A stretch of DNA of 64,000 nucleotides from assembly GCA_032690845.1 (NCBI GenBank), contig CM064417.1:34230432-34294431 (forward strand), given 5' to 3'. Below, in pieces: positions 23,476 to 35,726 of the stretch. Under the pieces are notes generated by a model, which saw nothing but the letters and a program-made list of their open reading frames with translations, had not been told where the DNA came from and ran no database searches. Each line of letters starts with the position of its first letter. Within the stretch, counting starts at the first letter, position 1. The translations under genes and the position numbers were made by a program. Origin of the DNA: Eleusine coracana subsp. coracana. Its lineage: Eukaryota > Streptophyta > Magnoliopsida > Poales > Poaceae.

Positions 23476-26400
23476 TTAATTTTTCTTCTTGTTTGCAGGG
23501 GAGCAGAACCTCTCAAACAGCATGGCGAAGAACCCAAGGAAACCAATTTGCTTTGACGGGTCATCTTTCTCCACCTCTTGTGTTGTTGTTTCAGGTTTCT
23601 CTCCCTCAGCTGAAGCTTCGGCAGCAGCCACCTCAGTTGAAGCATCAGCTTGAGTTTCATCTCTTACTGTCTGCTGCTGCACCGCTGCAACGACAGCCTG
23701 GATTTCTTCTACAGCATGCTCTACAGCACTAAGGCCTTCAGTCTTGGTGGCAGAGGTGCTCTCGTCGACATTCTGGGCTGCCTCACAGTCGGTTGCCTTC
23801 TCGTCAGCCTGTGGCTCTTTGGATTCTGTTCAAAGTAAGAGTTATGCAAATGCATAATGCTTAGGACCTGATGTGAACAAATTCACCAATGAAACCAGGC
23901 AGTTGCTGAAAACATTTTGTCCTAGCCCTATAAATAGGGCTGGTTAAAACGGTTTACCATGTTTTGTTAGATGGAAAGCCTCTGCAAGGTTCATAACCTC
24001 TTCCTTCACCTTCTCCACCACTTCTGGGTTACTCTTCACCTTGTCTAGTACTGCACTGAAAGCTTCCATATTCTTGCTTCCTTGTTCTTCGCTTCCTTGC
24101 TCTACAAGATCGACATAAACACTTAAGACAGTAGATGAAACAAAGATCCGCCTACGGCTCAGATTAAACAGAAGTACAAATTCTTCTAAACAACAGGTTA
24201 GATCATCAAATCCCCATAGGAAAAATATGAGCCACGCATGCACAGAAAAGCAAGGAAAGAGATGAACCTAATCTTTTAAAAGCAAAAAAAGAAAAAAAAA
24301 GAAAACTGCCATCCTTTGCATCGGCTGGATCAAACTCTTCATAAAAGAAGAGACCCTTACCAGTTGAAAAGCTTGCAGATTTGAAGCGCAACGATAAATA
24401 GGTAAAGCTAAACGGACGAAAACCGAAATGTCGCGAAGTTCCTAATGTGTTTGTGAAGCTGAAGAACTCTGGGTCATCTTATGGCTCTAACAGAGCCTCT
24501 TAACAAAAACTAGGCTAATGTTTTGCGTATTATATATAGAAACAACTGGAGCTTCATGCATAATACAGGTAGGACAGTGCAGGAGTGACAGCTAAGTGGA
24601 CGCAGGCGAACTGCAGGCATTCATTGGGGTTGGTCGAGGACGAACTTGCATTATGGGTTGCACGACGTGTATGTGTTATACAGAGTGGCACTGCTCCAAC
24701 TTGCTCACTAGAACAATACTTTATTTTTTTAAGCTTTCCAGTTTGTTATACTTGCTCCTTGAAGAATGTATGTAGAGCAAGCACAACAGTTGGATTCCTC
24801 AGTGATTAAAATCTTGTTTGGGTGATCTGTTGACTGGACAAATGGACGAAAATTAAGGGATTTGGTTTTGTGAATACGCATGTTTTAGGGTCAACTAACC
24901 ATCTGTCACATGCAGGCCCACTAAGAGGACAAGGAACATGGTGCTTGAGCTGTATTTGTCTCAGAAAAAAAAGTTCCTGTATCGTTCACGATTATCTCAG
25001 ATAGATCATCAATGTAATGTAACGCAATTTTACTAAATATGAGATCCGGTGGTTGTGATAGGCGGTTTGGTCCAAAGATAGTTTTTTTTCTGGTTTGCAG
25101 ACTAGGAATGATCATGGAGAAAAAATAATCTGGAAAAATGATGTCAGATACGTCTTCAATCATACATGGGCAACATCCAGAGAATCATTGCGTGTATAAA
25201 GTTGCTTTTACTTGGAAGTAAAGCTAAGCAAGGCTATAGGCCACAAGACCTAATTTGAGACATAGGTTCAAAAATCGTTGAAAACCAGTTGGTTTTCGTG
25301 ATTTTCGATGAAACCGGTTTGATCCGGTTTCATCGGATGACTGGTATATCACAAAAACCGAACCTCGGTACTGTAGCAAAATAATTTTTGATCAGTTTTT
25401 CTGTATCGACCGGCTTTTGGCGATAGAAAAAATCAGCACTGTAGCAGTTTTTAATCCCTGAATTGAGAAAGGTTCCCCGCTAGGAAAGTTCGTGCAAGTT
25501 ATGAAATGAAACACGAGGCAATTATTTTTAGAGAAGAATTTCTAAGTTTACTAGCAATTGGAACATGTCTTGATATCCTTGGAGAAAAATCTGTGTGTTT
25601 TCAGCATATTGTGTGATATTTTCCTTGCCAATGTGCAAATGGTTTTAATTGAAATGACACAGTACTCCTGCGTGTTCAATAAAAAAATGTGCAAATGGTT
25701 CCTTTCATCATCGTGGTCTAAATCGACCTACTCTGATATTATGACTCAAATCAAATAAACCTTTCTGCATCCACCATCGAGTACATCACTGCTTTCACAA
25801 TTACGTGTCTCGTAGGCCTTTCTATTCTCTCTAAAGGGTCATATGTGAAACAGGTAGCGCACCTAACTAGGAAAGTTCTATATTTTATTTCACAGTGCAG
25901 ATGCCTCCATGTTCATGTGGATTTATCGCACCTATGTAGGCCTAATTAATCTCATTTCCAATTTATAAAGATAGGAGCATCAACAAGGACTTAATCAACA
26001 GGGTTCAGAAAGAGAGATTCGTGATGCAAGGCTACCCTTCTTCATTTGAAGTCACTCTGAATGAGTGCAACTTACCAAGATCCTTTGAATGAGTGGCCTC
26101 TGAGTGGCTTCCCAATTCTGCTTTGGCCTTCTCAAGAATGCTTGATCCAGTGTGCAAGATCGTTTCAATGCCTGACTTCACGTCCCCTTGAAGCTTCTCC
26201 GTCGCCGCTTCGGCATCTGTAGATTGACTCCAAAGGTCAGGGATATATGAATGAAAATATTAATAAAACATAAGAAATCATCGTCGTGTTCAGCTGTCCA
26301 GTAGGACATGGGACAGCTAATGTGGAAGTAATATGCTAGGCACGATCCATGATTTCTTTTAATTCGACTCTGAAACCTTCCACGCATCACAATTTTTTCT

Positions 26401-27000
26401 TGACAACTAATCCTTCAGGGCACCAGCAGTTTTCTCTGACTCTGAAACTTTCTTTCTGCTGGGCATCAGAAATTTTTGAACTCTTGCCAGAATGTCACAT
26501 ATAAGATTCAGAGCCAGCAGCTCTATTTTCTTTTCATTGACCCAAACGTGTGCCACAGAAATGTGAGCCACTATCAAGGAAATATTGCAACCAGAAAAAG
26601 CATCCTAAATTCCTAATTACTAGTTAATGCCCATTTACAAAGATCCATATAACTTCAAATATTAAAGTTTCAAAGAAGTGACACTGCTATTGGTTTATCA
26701 AAAGATGCCATACTACATGTAGAGGTTGACGAATTCAAGATAACAGCCTTTTTTTTTACGGGAAATAGCAGCCAATTTCGCAAGCTGAATGCCGTTTCTG
26801 CGTACAAAACTTTTATTGGCTTAAATTGAGTGGAATGACTTACCGTTCTTTGCAGACTGGAGGCTTCCTGCAAGAGTATCAAGTCCTCCCTTGGCACGGT
26901 CGAAAAGGTCATTTTTTCCACGGCTACCGCCTTTGTCTTTCTTCGGAGATCCATCAGTCTCCTTCACCCTCTTGGAATTCTTCCTCTGGAAAATGTTCAT
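23476..27000 (-). CDS. Unrecognised hydrophilic, helix-rich protein (four exons)
   Basis: Four minus-strand exons join in frame: 27000-26844, 26216-26076, 24101-23958 and 23825-23476 (792 nt, 263 residues). Every intron is GT-AG and in phase 1, which supports a real gene. The N-terminus is basic (MNIFQRKNSKRVKETDGSPK). The middle is Glu/Lys-rich and probably helical (EKLQGDVKSGIETI, VVEKVKEEVMNLAEAF). An acidic, Ala/Glu/Thr-rich low-complexity region follows (about residues 150-235). The end is a short aromatic tail, IGFLGFFAMLFERFCSPANK. There is no signal peptide and no long membrane segment apart from that amphipathic tail. I do not recognise the family; the composition is LEA-like, but no LEA motif is visible. 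Intron 2 (about 2 kb) holds a very short LINE scar. The gene is convergent with the mitochondrial carrier and divergent from bL34. Confidence 0.8.
25631..25700 (+). mobile_element. Extremely truncated LINE insertion (42 bp) with 14-bp target duplications
   Basis: Perfect 14-bp duplications atgtgcaaatggtt (25631-25644 and 25687-25700) flank 42 bases that match the usual end of grass LINEs (gaaatgacac, then cctgcgtgttcaataaaaaa). It lies in intron 2 of the hydrophilic-protein gene, on the strand opposite to that gene. Confidence 0.8.
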
Positions 27001-27751
27001 GATTTCTTCCTGTCCTTATACTGCAGCCATCATAGCAGATGTAAGCAAACGACCGATTGAAGATTCGAGGAAACTAAGTGAAATTTAACTATTTCTGTAT
27101 GATTAATATAGAATGGTAGCTGTTGTTAACATGTTGAGGATCCTAAATTCTTTGATCAGTCACCAATTATGAAACACAATTATCAAGCTCGATCTTGTGA
27201 CTTGGAAGTTATTATGAAGATCAGAAAGTTCGTGCTTGAGTCAGGAGTTTGCCCATGACAATGCATGCGGTAGGTCCTAATTTCATGATGTTTACACCAA
27301 CAGAGTAATGGTGAACCATCATCCATGGTATCTCTAAAACCTGATCCCAATGTTTCAACCCTCATGTCACAGACGTCAATCGGCTCATTGTTACAGAACT
27401 CTACGAGAAATATTCAAACAAGATGTGCCAGAGCTCGTTGAAGCTATAAGAAAAAGAGCACTATTAAAAGAGGAGACAGTAAAGGCCGTAGATCTAACCC
27501 TATAACATGACAAACATATGGCAATTAACTCCGGACTGACAGAACTCTTATCATCGCACGACTCAATAACTACTGACAAAAGAGGAAGAAAGAGAAGGAA
27601 ACGTAAAAAGCATGTGGGCATCAGATTGTATGCAGGTCTTACCTATCTTCCTTAAAGAGATAGAGAAATCGAGGACGGGGTAGCTGCAATGGAGAGGAGA
27701 AGACAGCAGAGATATTCAGAGGGGGCGTGTAAAGCGGTCCTCCTTTTATGG
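27001..27751 (-). promoter_or_regulatory. Spliced 5' leader and TATA-like box of the hydrophilic-protein gene
   Basis: On the minus strand a donor (gatag|gtaagac, exon end at about 27643) and an acceptor (ggctgcag, 27021 side) define a 5' UTR intron of about 620 bases, leaving a 20-base leader exon before the ATG at 27000. A TATA-like ccataaaagg (27742-27751) lies upstream, predicting a start near 27720. Confidence 0.55.
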
Positions 27752-29357
27752 AGCAATTAGTCGTTGTCGTTGTTGCCACAATTTAAGCATATCGACAAGT
27801 CAGGCTCGGGCGAGTACATCACCTTCTGGTCGCTATTTTATTCTGAAAGATTGCTGTAACTTGGATGAGTGAACGTGTCGTTTCTTTCTTGACTCGACAA
27901 CACAGAAACAAAACTACTGGTATTTCTGTCTTGTTGATTTTGTTTGCAGCAGACGTATCTTGAATAGTTTGACTTAACCAGCGCAATCATGCTTGTGATC
28001 ACTGATCAGGAAGTGATTGTTGCACAAAAGAAAGGTGAACGAATGGCATGCAGGTGGATAATTGTGAACCGGATCTGAATTGTTATACAAGGGGGCGGTG
28101 CACCTGATTCTATCGTGTACACTTCATTTTGCCTCTTGCATCAGCACAGCACAATGAAGACTCAACATACAATTGGCAATCGGGTCTTGATCACTGACTT
28201 ATTTCTGGGAGCAGTTTGATCCGTCAAATTAGTTGTTTTAAGCTGATAGCTCATAAAACTAATCATGTTTTGATTCGCTAAGATGATTAACGACGCAATT
28301 TTTAATCTTTGAGATGTGAGAATGAACAAGATAACTATCACATCAGCGAAATTCTTGTCCTTTTTTTTAGAAAACCTGAATTTCTCTGGTCATTTCGCTG
28401 ATTTACATGCTATCTCCTCCAGAATTTCGCTGAGGTACAGAATTAACACCTCAGACACACTGAAAAGAACATGCACGAGAGCATAGTTGACCGCGTCGAT
28501 GGTATCCATGAACCTTGACCGATAGTTAGCTTTCCCGGTCGCATTGGTCGCTGTCAGTCATGAGCACGGAGAGCCGGAGACAGTGGACACGTTTTGCACC
28601 GGCTCTTTCAGGCATTGAAGCAGAAAGCGAGGCATTATGTAGCCGGTCATCCAGGACAAATGCATGTGTTTATTTAATTATCAAGATGGAGATTACAGCA
28701 TTGACAGACAACTATGTTAAATTGGTCCTTGATGGCCTGCCTGATCGCACACAGGATATTGACCGACCTGAGCGAACACATCTGACGCCAAGAACGCCCC
28801 ACGAATTTGCATCAAAGCATATAATCTTTGGTGCGAAAAAAAAAAAGGATAAGATCGACGAGCGTGTGTTAACGAGGTTTCTGTTACGTAACTGGCACGA
28901 GAAGTCGTGGGCGTGCAAGAAAGGGTAATCTTTCAACTTATCCGATGATGATTTATCAGTTTAAATGCTGAACCTGATCATCATCAGCAGATTGCTTCTT
29001 GGATTAATATTTGAAGGTTTCCCCTGCGAAAGAAATATATTTGAGGATTTCAACGAAAAAAATGCGTCGGGAATATGCCCTACCAAGCTGGCTAGGGCGG
29101 TGTTGATGCTGCCAAGTCAGCAGCAAAATTCTCCTTCAGCTTTTTTTTTTCATTTCGTTTTCGGGACTGGGCTTGGAATTTCATCTGTTTATTTTTTTCA
29201 TTTCATTTCATGGGCCATCTTACGGCCCATCTGGGCCTGGACCATTCACACCAACGTTGCTCGAACGAACCCCGCAACGGAAGCGCCGCAGCCCGCAGCA
29301 GAACTGCAGGAGAAAGAGAGAAGCGGCTAGGGTTTAAGGTGCTCGGCGGCGACGGCG
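27752..29357. other. Divergent intergenic region between the hydrophilic-protein and bL34 genes
   Basis: This is the shared upstream region of two divergent genes. It is AT-rich up to about 29200 and then includes the GC-rich leader of bL34. The 122-codon frame at 28560-28928 has no recognisable motif and I do not call it a gene. Confidence 0.45.
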
Positions 29358-31171
29358 ATGGCGTCGGCGAAGACCCTGGCGCGGGCGGGATCCTCCCTCC
29401 TCGGTCGCCTCCTCGCGTCCCCGTCACCATCCACCTCCCTGGTCCGAGCAGGGCTGCCGCTGGCCAGGCTGCAGGCGCAGGTCCTGCCGCCGCCGCCGCC
29501 TCCGACAGCCGCTGGGGTGGACGCATACGATGCGTATGCCGTCGCGAGGCTGAGCTCGATGCTCCCGGGCGAGATCTCCTTCCCTTGTGGCCTCCCCTCG
29601 CTCCGCTTCCTCATCGACGATGGTGCGTCCTCTTTCCCACTCGCTGTCCTGAATGATCTCGCATATGTTGAATTGTGGCCGGATCTCTGGATAATCGTAG
29701 AATGATCTATTCATGCATTTCACTCTGTGCTTAGGTTTCATAGTTAGGCTAGGATCAGTGGTGTATTCTGCATGCAGTAATGAGTGGAAATGATGCGACG
29801 AGATATAATTCGTTCTGTATTCAGATTGTAGAGTGTAAAATTGTTGTGTATGTACCCTCGGTGCTTTCCAATTAGACCGGTATGGTATTTGTTTGATACA
29901 GTTTATAGCCTTGGCGTTGAGTAGGATTGTAAGAAAATGGGAATTCATAATTGACACTCAATGGTGGAAGCGATCTGATTATTTTTTCACAATGACTAGC
30001 TGCATTCCGGGATTCCACATCCATTAGCTTGCTCCCTAAGCTATTTTGTTGATTTTTGTTTTTGCAATGTAAAAAATTGAAGGGGGCAATTTATTGAGTG
30101 TGAAATCTGGAATTTCTATCTGTTGTGTGTCAAATGACGCAGAGTGTCTGATAGTATGCTTTTTGTGTTCTGAAATCTCTGATGGTCTTGGTGGATCGGG
30201 ATGTAATACTTGTGGTATTAGTTGTTGGCACTTGTTTGATTAGCTAGTTGTAGGCTGAGAAGTGGAGTGGATGCCTCCTAATTTAGATTTGCTTAATGTC
30301 GTGCTATATTTATAAGAAATTGCCACCTGGATGATGATTTGTAGGCGTGTCTGGTCCACTATGAGTATGTGCTGGACAAATAAATGTGCAGTGCCTGTGC
30401 TTTGTATGTCCTTCATAAGCAGTAGTGCTGCTATTTCTGTATTGTTTTGTTATGCATAGAACCACACATGACACATGGCTTGTAATGCATATTGCCTTTT
30501 GGACTTTGAACATCATCCGGTAGAATAATACAAAGGTTAGCATTGTTGCACAGTCTTGTGTGGATCATTTTAAAACTTCCAATGGAGATGGCGTGGATCT
30601 TAGGAACGTCACACAGCTCACTAAGCTATGATAGACGTGAAATAAATATCCTAGAATCTGGTAAAAAGTGCCTCAGGTGTACTCAAAGTACACAAGTTTC
30701 CTTTTTGCACCTGTGGATTGTGTTTGCTTAACAAGTGGTGCCTGTTTGGTGAAGGCTGTATTACATTTATGCTTGTCATTGTGATCTGGGATGTAGGATC
30801 AAATGATTATGGTGGTTAGTTGAGATTGAGATGTTCTTTGTGCTAATCTTGGTGTGTCTTGTGCTTTATTGTAGGAAAGGATCCTGTGGCTGATGAACCC
30901 CTTGAGCTCCTTCCGAAGAGAACTTACCAGCCCAGTACCATCAAACGGAAAAGAACCCATGGATTTCTTACACGGTCTCTCCTGTCTCAGTTACCTCAAT
31001 GTTACATGTTTCTGTTTAGATTGTCATTGCGGTACCACAGTTCTCTGGTTGAACTTGTAGTTCAGTGCACTGATGGGTTGTTATCTTTGCTTCCACAGTA
31101 AATCCACCAAGGGCGGGCGTAAGGTGATCGCCCGGAGAATCGCCAAAGGCAGGCACAGAATTTCAGTGTAG
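29358..31171 (+). CDS. Organellar (probably mitochondrial) large-subunit ribosomal protein bL34
   Basis: Three exons join in frame: 29358-29622, 30875-30974 and 31099-31171 (438 nt, 145 residues). The last ~45 residues are a complete bacterial-type L34: KRTYQPSTIKRKRTHGFLTR (about residues 103-122) and then KSTKGGRKVIARRIAKGRHR. L34 is one of the smallest proteins of the 50S-type subunit. The N-terminal ~90 residues (MASAKTLARAGSSLLGRLLA, then a Pro- and Ala-rich segment) are Arg/Ser/Ala-rich with few acidic residues, as expected of a mitochondrial presequence. The plastid form is an alternative, but plastid L34 usually has a different extension. The last intron splits the codon for Arg122, between CG and T. 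The frame is intact. Confidence 0.9.
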
Positions 31172-32270
31172 GGAGGTCCCATAGCAGGTTCTGGACATTT
31201 CCTCGAAAGCAAGTTTGTATTGTTCTTTTATGTTTGAACACCTAGAGGAGCTCAAAAGTCTCCGTATGCGTACCGGCTGCCCTCAGCTGAAGGCCAAGTC
31301 GCATCTACTGAATTTTCTTTTGTATAACAACACAAACAATCGTTCCGACGGAATAATGCCTTGTTTATCCCGCGCGGCTGCGGTGGTCCGTTGGGGCCAG
31401 CATTTGTTTTGCTTTGTTCCCTCTGCTCGGTGGTCGCAAGTGCAGCAGATAGACCTGCTTGCATTTTTCTTCTTCCCTGACCCTGACGGGGGCATAATGC
31501 CGCCGCGTCGCCCTTGCTTGCCCCGCCCGCCGCGCTGCGCTGGCGTCCCGCGCTTGGCCGCGCGCAACGTGGGCACGGCTCCCTTCTACGTGGACGCCCG
31601 TGCTCTGTGCTGCGTCGGCGCCGGGACATATACTAGTATTATGTTTCAATAAAGCGGGGGTTCATCGGTCGCAATGGCTTTTTGGTTGCATGCGCGGCGT
31701 CTTTCCCTGGTCGTAGCGCCGGAGCCCAGGCAGGCGTCAGCGGCGGGCACGTGTCGCGGTTAGGTCCCATCTCCTCGGTGCTGGCGGTACATGGGGGGCA
31801 TTGAGGAATTCTGTGCGAAACAGTGCAGTTCGCGAGCAGATAATGAAAACTAGTAATCCCGTGTCGACATGGCCGATATCTTCCATGATGATTCACACTC
31901 ACGGTGCCCAGCGGTTCGGAGAGACGTACGAGACAGATATTGCGATTAGGTTCATTTTTAATATATTCAAAATTAAGACAGCGAATTACATTTCTTGGCT
32001 TTGGTTGCTCCAAAATTTGTCTGTCAAGGGCTTATTGTAAATCTTGGGGTCGCCTGCTTCAAAGGGGTTCTTACCACTTGGTCCAATCCTTTGAATGATT
32101 TGTTCAACCTGTAGTTTTTACAAGCTGTAGTTGTTACCGAATTCGACTACAAAGGGGGCTTATTTGTCAAATTCTTGAGGCGCGCTTCTTACCAAACTTT
32201 TACACCTGGTCCAATCTTTGGAGCATTTTCATCAACTTGTACTTGTTTACAACGAGGTCCTTTTCCGGTT
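31172..32270. other. bL34 3' UTR and upstream region of the heat stress factor gene
   Basis: The first few hundred bases are probably 3' UTR. A GC-rich stretch (31480-31630) contains frames on both strands with no family motif. The imperfect tandem repeat listed separately lies at the right end. Confidence 0.45.
32071..32255 (+). repeat. Imperfect ~120-bp tandem duplication upstream of the heat stress factor
   Basis: The segment starting tcttaccacttggtccaatc (32071) is repeated from about 32189 as tcttaccaaacttttacacc followed by tggtccaatctttgg and a second cttgtttacaa-type end. Both copies hold ttggtccaat/ctggtccaat (a CCAAT-like core) and a tca(a)cttgta/caacctgta motif. The copy nearer the gene ends about 20 bases before the TATA box. 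Confidence 0.55.
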
Positions 32271-32275
32271 AGCCG

Positions 32276-32415
32276 TTTATAAATCCTTATTAAACCCCGA
32301 CACCTCACCTCACCTCACCTCGTCACACTACGCCCAGCAGCCAAGCCAGCAACTTCCCTCCACACCACACCACGCTCCAGCTGCCTGCTCAAGGGAGACG
32401 TGTCGGCAGAGTGAA
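32276..32415 (+). promoter_or_regulatory. TATA box and 5' UTR of the heat stress factor gene
   Basis: TTTATAAAT (32276-32284) is followed about 25-30 bases later by a (CACCT)4 pentanucleotide repeat (32301-32320), probably inside the 5' UTR, and by the ATG at 32416. I saw no perfect array of three nGAAn units in this interval. Confidence 0.6.
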
Positions 32416-34522
32416 ATGGCACCGCCAGTGGTGAAGCGGGAGCCGAAGGCTGAGCCGTGGGCGGCGGCGGAGGCGCCGCGGCCGGTGGACGGAGCGCCGC
32501 CGGCGCCGTTCGTGACGAAGACGTACGAGATGGTGGCGGACCCGGCCACGGACGCGGTGGTCTCCTGGGGCCCCGGCGGCGCGGGGAACACCTTCGTGGT
32601 GTGGGACCCGCGGGAGCTCGCGGCGCGCCTCCTCCCGCGCTTCTTCAAGCACGCCAACTTCGCCTCCTTCGTCCGCCAGCTCAACATCTACGTAAGCACC
32701 AATTTTTCCCTTCTGATTCCACATCTGCACTTGCAATTACTACTTCGCTTCAGCGTGTATGTTATGGCGGTGTCAATACTGGACTTGGACTGACACGGGA
32801 CGGTCGTTTTTTTTTTTTTTACTTGCTTTCCAATACTTGAAATAGTGTAGAACCATGCCTACTGTCTTGTATAGATTCGGTTTTCACTGATCTGAGTAGC
32901 GTCAGATATGATACTCCAATTTTATGATCCCACAAAGGCTCTTTTCGATACTTTCAGCTCGAATGTAGAATGGTACTACAGTTAGTGTGATGCAGAAATC
33001 ATGCCGCTTGTCTAGGGTTGTGCAGATTGCTGGTATTGAATTTACACCTTTTTGTGATAAATCATAGTGTCCTTGTAAGGCTAAGGCATCGTATGCCTCA
33101 CCAGTCCACCTGCTCAGTTTGTTGACAGATGTTCAGATTCAGCCAAACACATATGCTCAGTTTGTCCACTATTCAAGTTTGAAGACATGGATGTTTAGAT
33201 GATTCACTTAAAAGTTTCAGTTAATGCATTCTTGGAGAGTTACACGCGTCCACACAGCTCGTCTGTCGTAATCCTAAAATTCTATTCCACCGTGTGACTT
33301 GTCCAACTTTCAGCAGTTAAAAACAGAAAAGAGGGTGGAACAATGATCCAACTGAACCTTGTTCCCCGTTTGTCTTTTTGTTGATGTGGAGCCCCTCTAT
33401 TGTGCAGATTCGTCCATGGGCCATAGGGCACTACACTTGATCATGTCAAAAACTCACAACTAATCCATCACGTCGTATTGCAGTATGTTCTAGGCTGTCT
33501 AACGTATTTAATTATGCACATTGCTACATCAAAGAACTAGATGATGTGTTTAATTTTGTCTTCATTCGGTTTAGCACATCAAGTAGCTATCACAACACAT
33601 ACCTAACATCCAATTTGTTCGTGCAAGATGGGATGTCCATCAAAAGATTGAAAGAATGTTATGTTCCGGTCCATTTGCACAGCACTTTGACATCCACGGC
33701 ACACTCTCCCAATGGTAAATAACATTAACTGTTTATTATGCTTTGCAGGGATTCCGAAAGGTGAATCCAGATCGTTGGGAATTCGCACACGAATCCTTCT
33801 TATCAGGCCAGAAACATCTGTTAAAGAACATCAAGAGGCGCCGCCCTTCCAAGCACCATCAGGAATCACAACCAAGAACTGGATCCAGTGTTTGCGTTGG
33901 ACAACAACCTGAGAACATCCATGCGGTCCAGAGTTTGAAGAGAGACCGCACATCACTTATGGCTGAACTCGCCATGCTAAAGCAGCGGTACAGCAGGTGT
34001 AAAACACTGCTTGTTGCCATGGAGGAGAGGATCCGAGACAACGAAAGGAAACAACAGCTGATCGTTGCCTTCTTCGCAAAGGTCCTGACAAACCCAGAGT
34101 TTGTGCAACGGCTCCTGCTCAACCGCGCAAGGAACAGGGAGCTGTGTGGCACTGCAAAAAGACCGCGGCTGATGGCAAGCGAAGAGCAGAATCACATTGG
34201 CGCGCCACTGGAGAATGGTCTCGAAGCTGCTACATCTGCAAGGACGGAGGCTGGCGTCGTTTCTGAAGGAAGCAGTAGTGATGGCAGCGTTCCTGGCACA
34301 GCTGCCGCGAAACATGAGGCGTTGCCTGAGTGGAATGCTCAGAGCTTCGACAACATCTGCGATGATGTGTGGGAAGAACTGGGCGCAATACCTGGCACTG
34401 AAGTGGAGCAAGAAGACATTGCCACAGCCAGCTTCGACGTCGAGGAGTTTACTGGAAGGCCTTGTGGTTGGGTTGATGACTGCTCATATCTGGTGGATCC
34501 AATGCCATTTGTGGAATATTAG
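32416..34522 (+). CDS. Class A heat stress transcription factor (HsfA7-like)
   Basis: Two exons, 32416-32691 and 33749-34522, join in phase 0 (1,050 nt, 349 residues). The DNA-binding domain spans about residues 30-125 (PAPFVTKTYEMVADPATDAV; FFKHANFASFVRQLNIY then GFRKVNPDRWEFAHESFLSG), and the intron falls at the position conserved in plant Hsf genes, between NIY and GFRK. The nuclear localisation cluster KNIKRRRPSK is at 118-127. The heptad-repeat oligomerisation region HR-A/B (about 150-210: SLKRDRTSLMAELAMLKQRY through QQLIVAFFAKVL) has the long class A spacing. A possible second basic motif AKRPR follows. An AHA-type activator motif DDVWEELG begins near residue 297. The protein should bind heat shock elements as a trimer and activate chaperone genes. 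The A7 assignment rests on motif layout and on remembered rice chromosome 1 synteny beside CARB, so the subclass is less certain than the class. Confidence 0.93.
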
Positions 34523-34959
34523 AGGAAATGCCAGTCTTGAGAGGAATAGTAGTACTGTTTATATTAGCAACCTGCAGTCTGAAATTCGTATAGATCGGTT
34601 AGCCTCCTTCCATTTTCTTCTTGACAACCTATATGTTGACACAGAATGTCAACAATACGATATCAAATGAACATGATAAATATCACACTTAACGATGAAC
34701 GATTAGTTTTCAAGCAAACTAACAGAGGATAAAGACCTCGATTACGGCGAGGTCGCCAACTGCTTTTAAAGCAAGAACAACAAAAGATATCGATCACAAT
34801 TACGTGGTGATCACCGGATGATTTACACGACAAATCAACAAAGAGGACTTCACTTTCGCGAAAGAGAAGACTACTTGACAAAACAGCAAACAGAAAGAAT
34901 AAAACAAAACAGTAGATGTGTTTTTAGGATTGTGTTCTGGTTCTACATGGTTTTTATAT

Positions 34960-34989
34960 AACTAGCAAAGTATCCGTGCCTTACTACGG
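34960..34989 (+). repeat. Left arm of an inverted actagcaaagt repeat
   Basis: The sequence aactagcaaagtatccgtgc is complementary, with a few mismatches, to gcacagacactttgctagtt at 37107-37126. These arms resemble termini of common grass DNA transposons, but one arm is outside and the other inside the CACTA element, so they do not bound a single simple insertion. Confidence 0.5.
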
Positions 34990-35726
34990 ACATGACTTAA
35001 TCAAATTCAATTTATCATGGTATTTCCAGTGCTCGTTCTATACTGTCCAGTGACCATATTATAGATGATTGCTAGTGTGTTGCTCGGATGATACATATTT
35101 TGTAACGCGATAGACAATAGTTAACCCATCTCATTAAAGCTGTCAACTATAGACTAAACATGTTTTTCATCACTATATAATATAGCAGAAGTTTGAGTGC
35201 ATGACTTTTGAGAAGTTACAGACAAATACTTATTTCAGTCTTCAAATTTCTGGATTGACGATCTCTTCCACACCTGAACCGCATGGAGCTCAACCTCAAG
35301 CTGAATCATCTTCCTCTCCAGATCGTCGAGCAAGTCGATTCCCTTGTCAGACATGTGCGATCTGTACAAGATAGTCCAAATTTTGAGTTCCACGGTACTG
35401 TTGTAATGTTACAAAAAATTGGTTTTGGCTGCTACAATCATTGTATCAGAATATTGAATCGAGTCATACCAAATTAAGAGAGAAGCAGGGATGATTGAGG
35501 TGCGCAGGAATTATGTGTCTGTTTCATAGCATTCTTATGTAAGTATGGGAATTCTATGCACGCCACAACACATCCTATCCACTGTCAGAACACACATCTG
35601 ATCTATTACAATCCACAAACAGAAAATATGTACGACAGAAACTCAAATAGCCCTTCAGCATTCTTTGCTGACCCTAAGTCTCATTCTAGTGCTACTTACA
35701 CCACACCTTTCCAAACGTATGGAATG

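Noticed and set aside
24311..24391. Possible extra exon of the hydrophilic-protein gene (with a GTAAGG donor-like site)
   Set aside because: In the required phase 1 reading it meets a stop, and the four-exon model joins cleanly without it.
25260..25450. Inverted-repeat-rich segment (aaaccggttt, aaaccagttggtttt) that might be a MITE
   Set aside because: No convincing terminal repeats with target duplications could be placed around it.
28560..28928. 122-codon plus-strand ORF
   Set aside because: No recognisable domain and an unstructured mixed composition; its end overlaps an A-rich tract.
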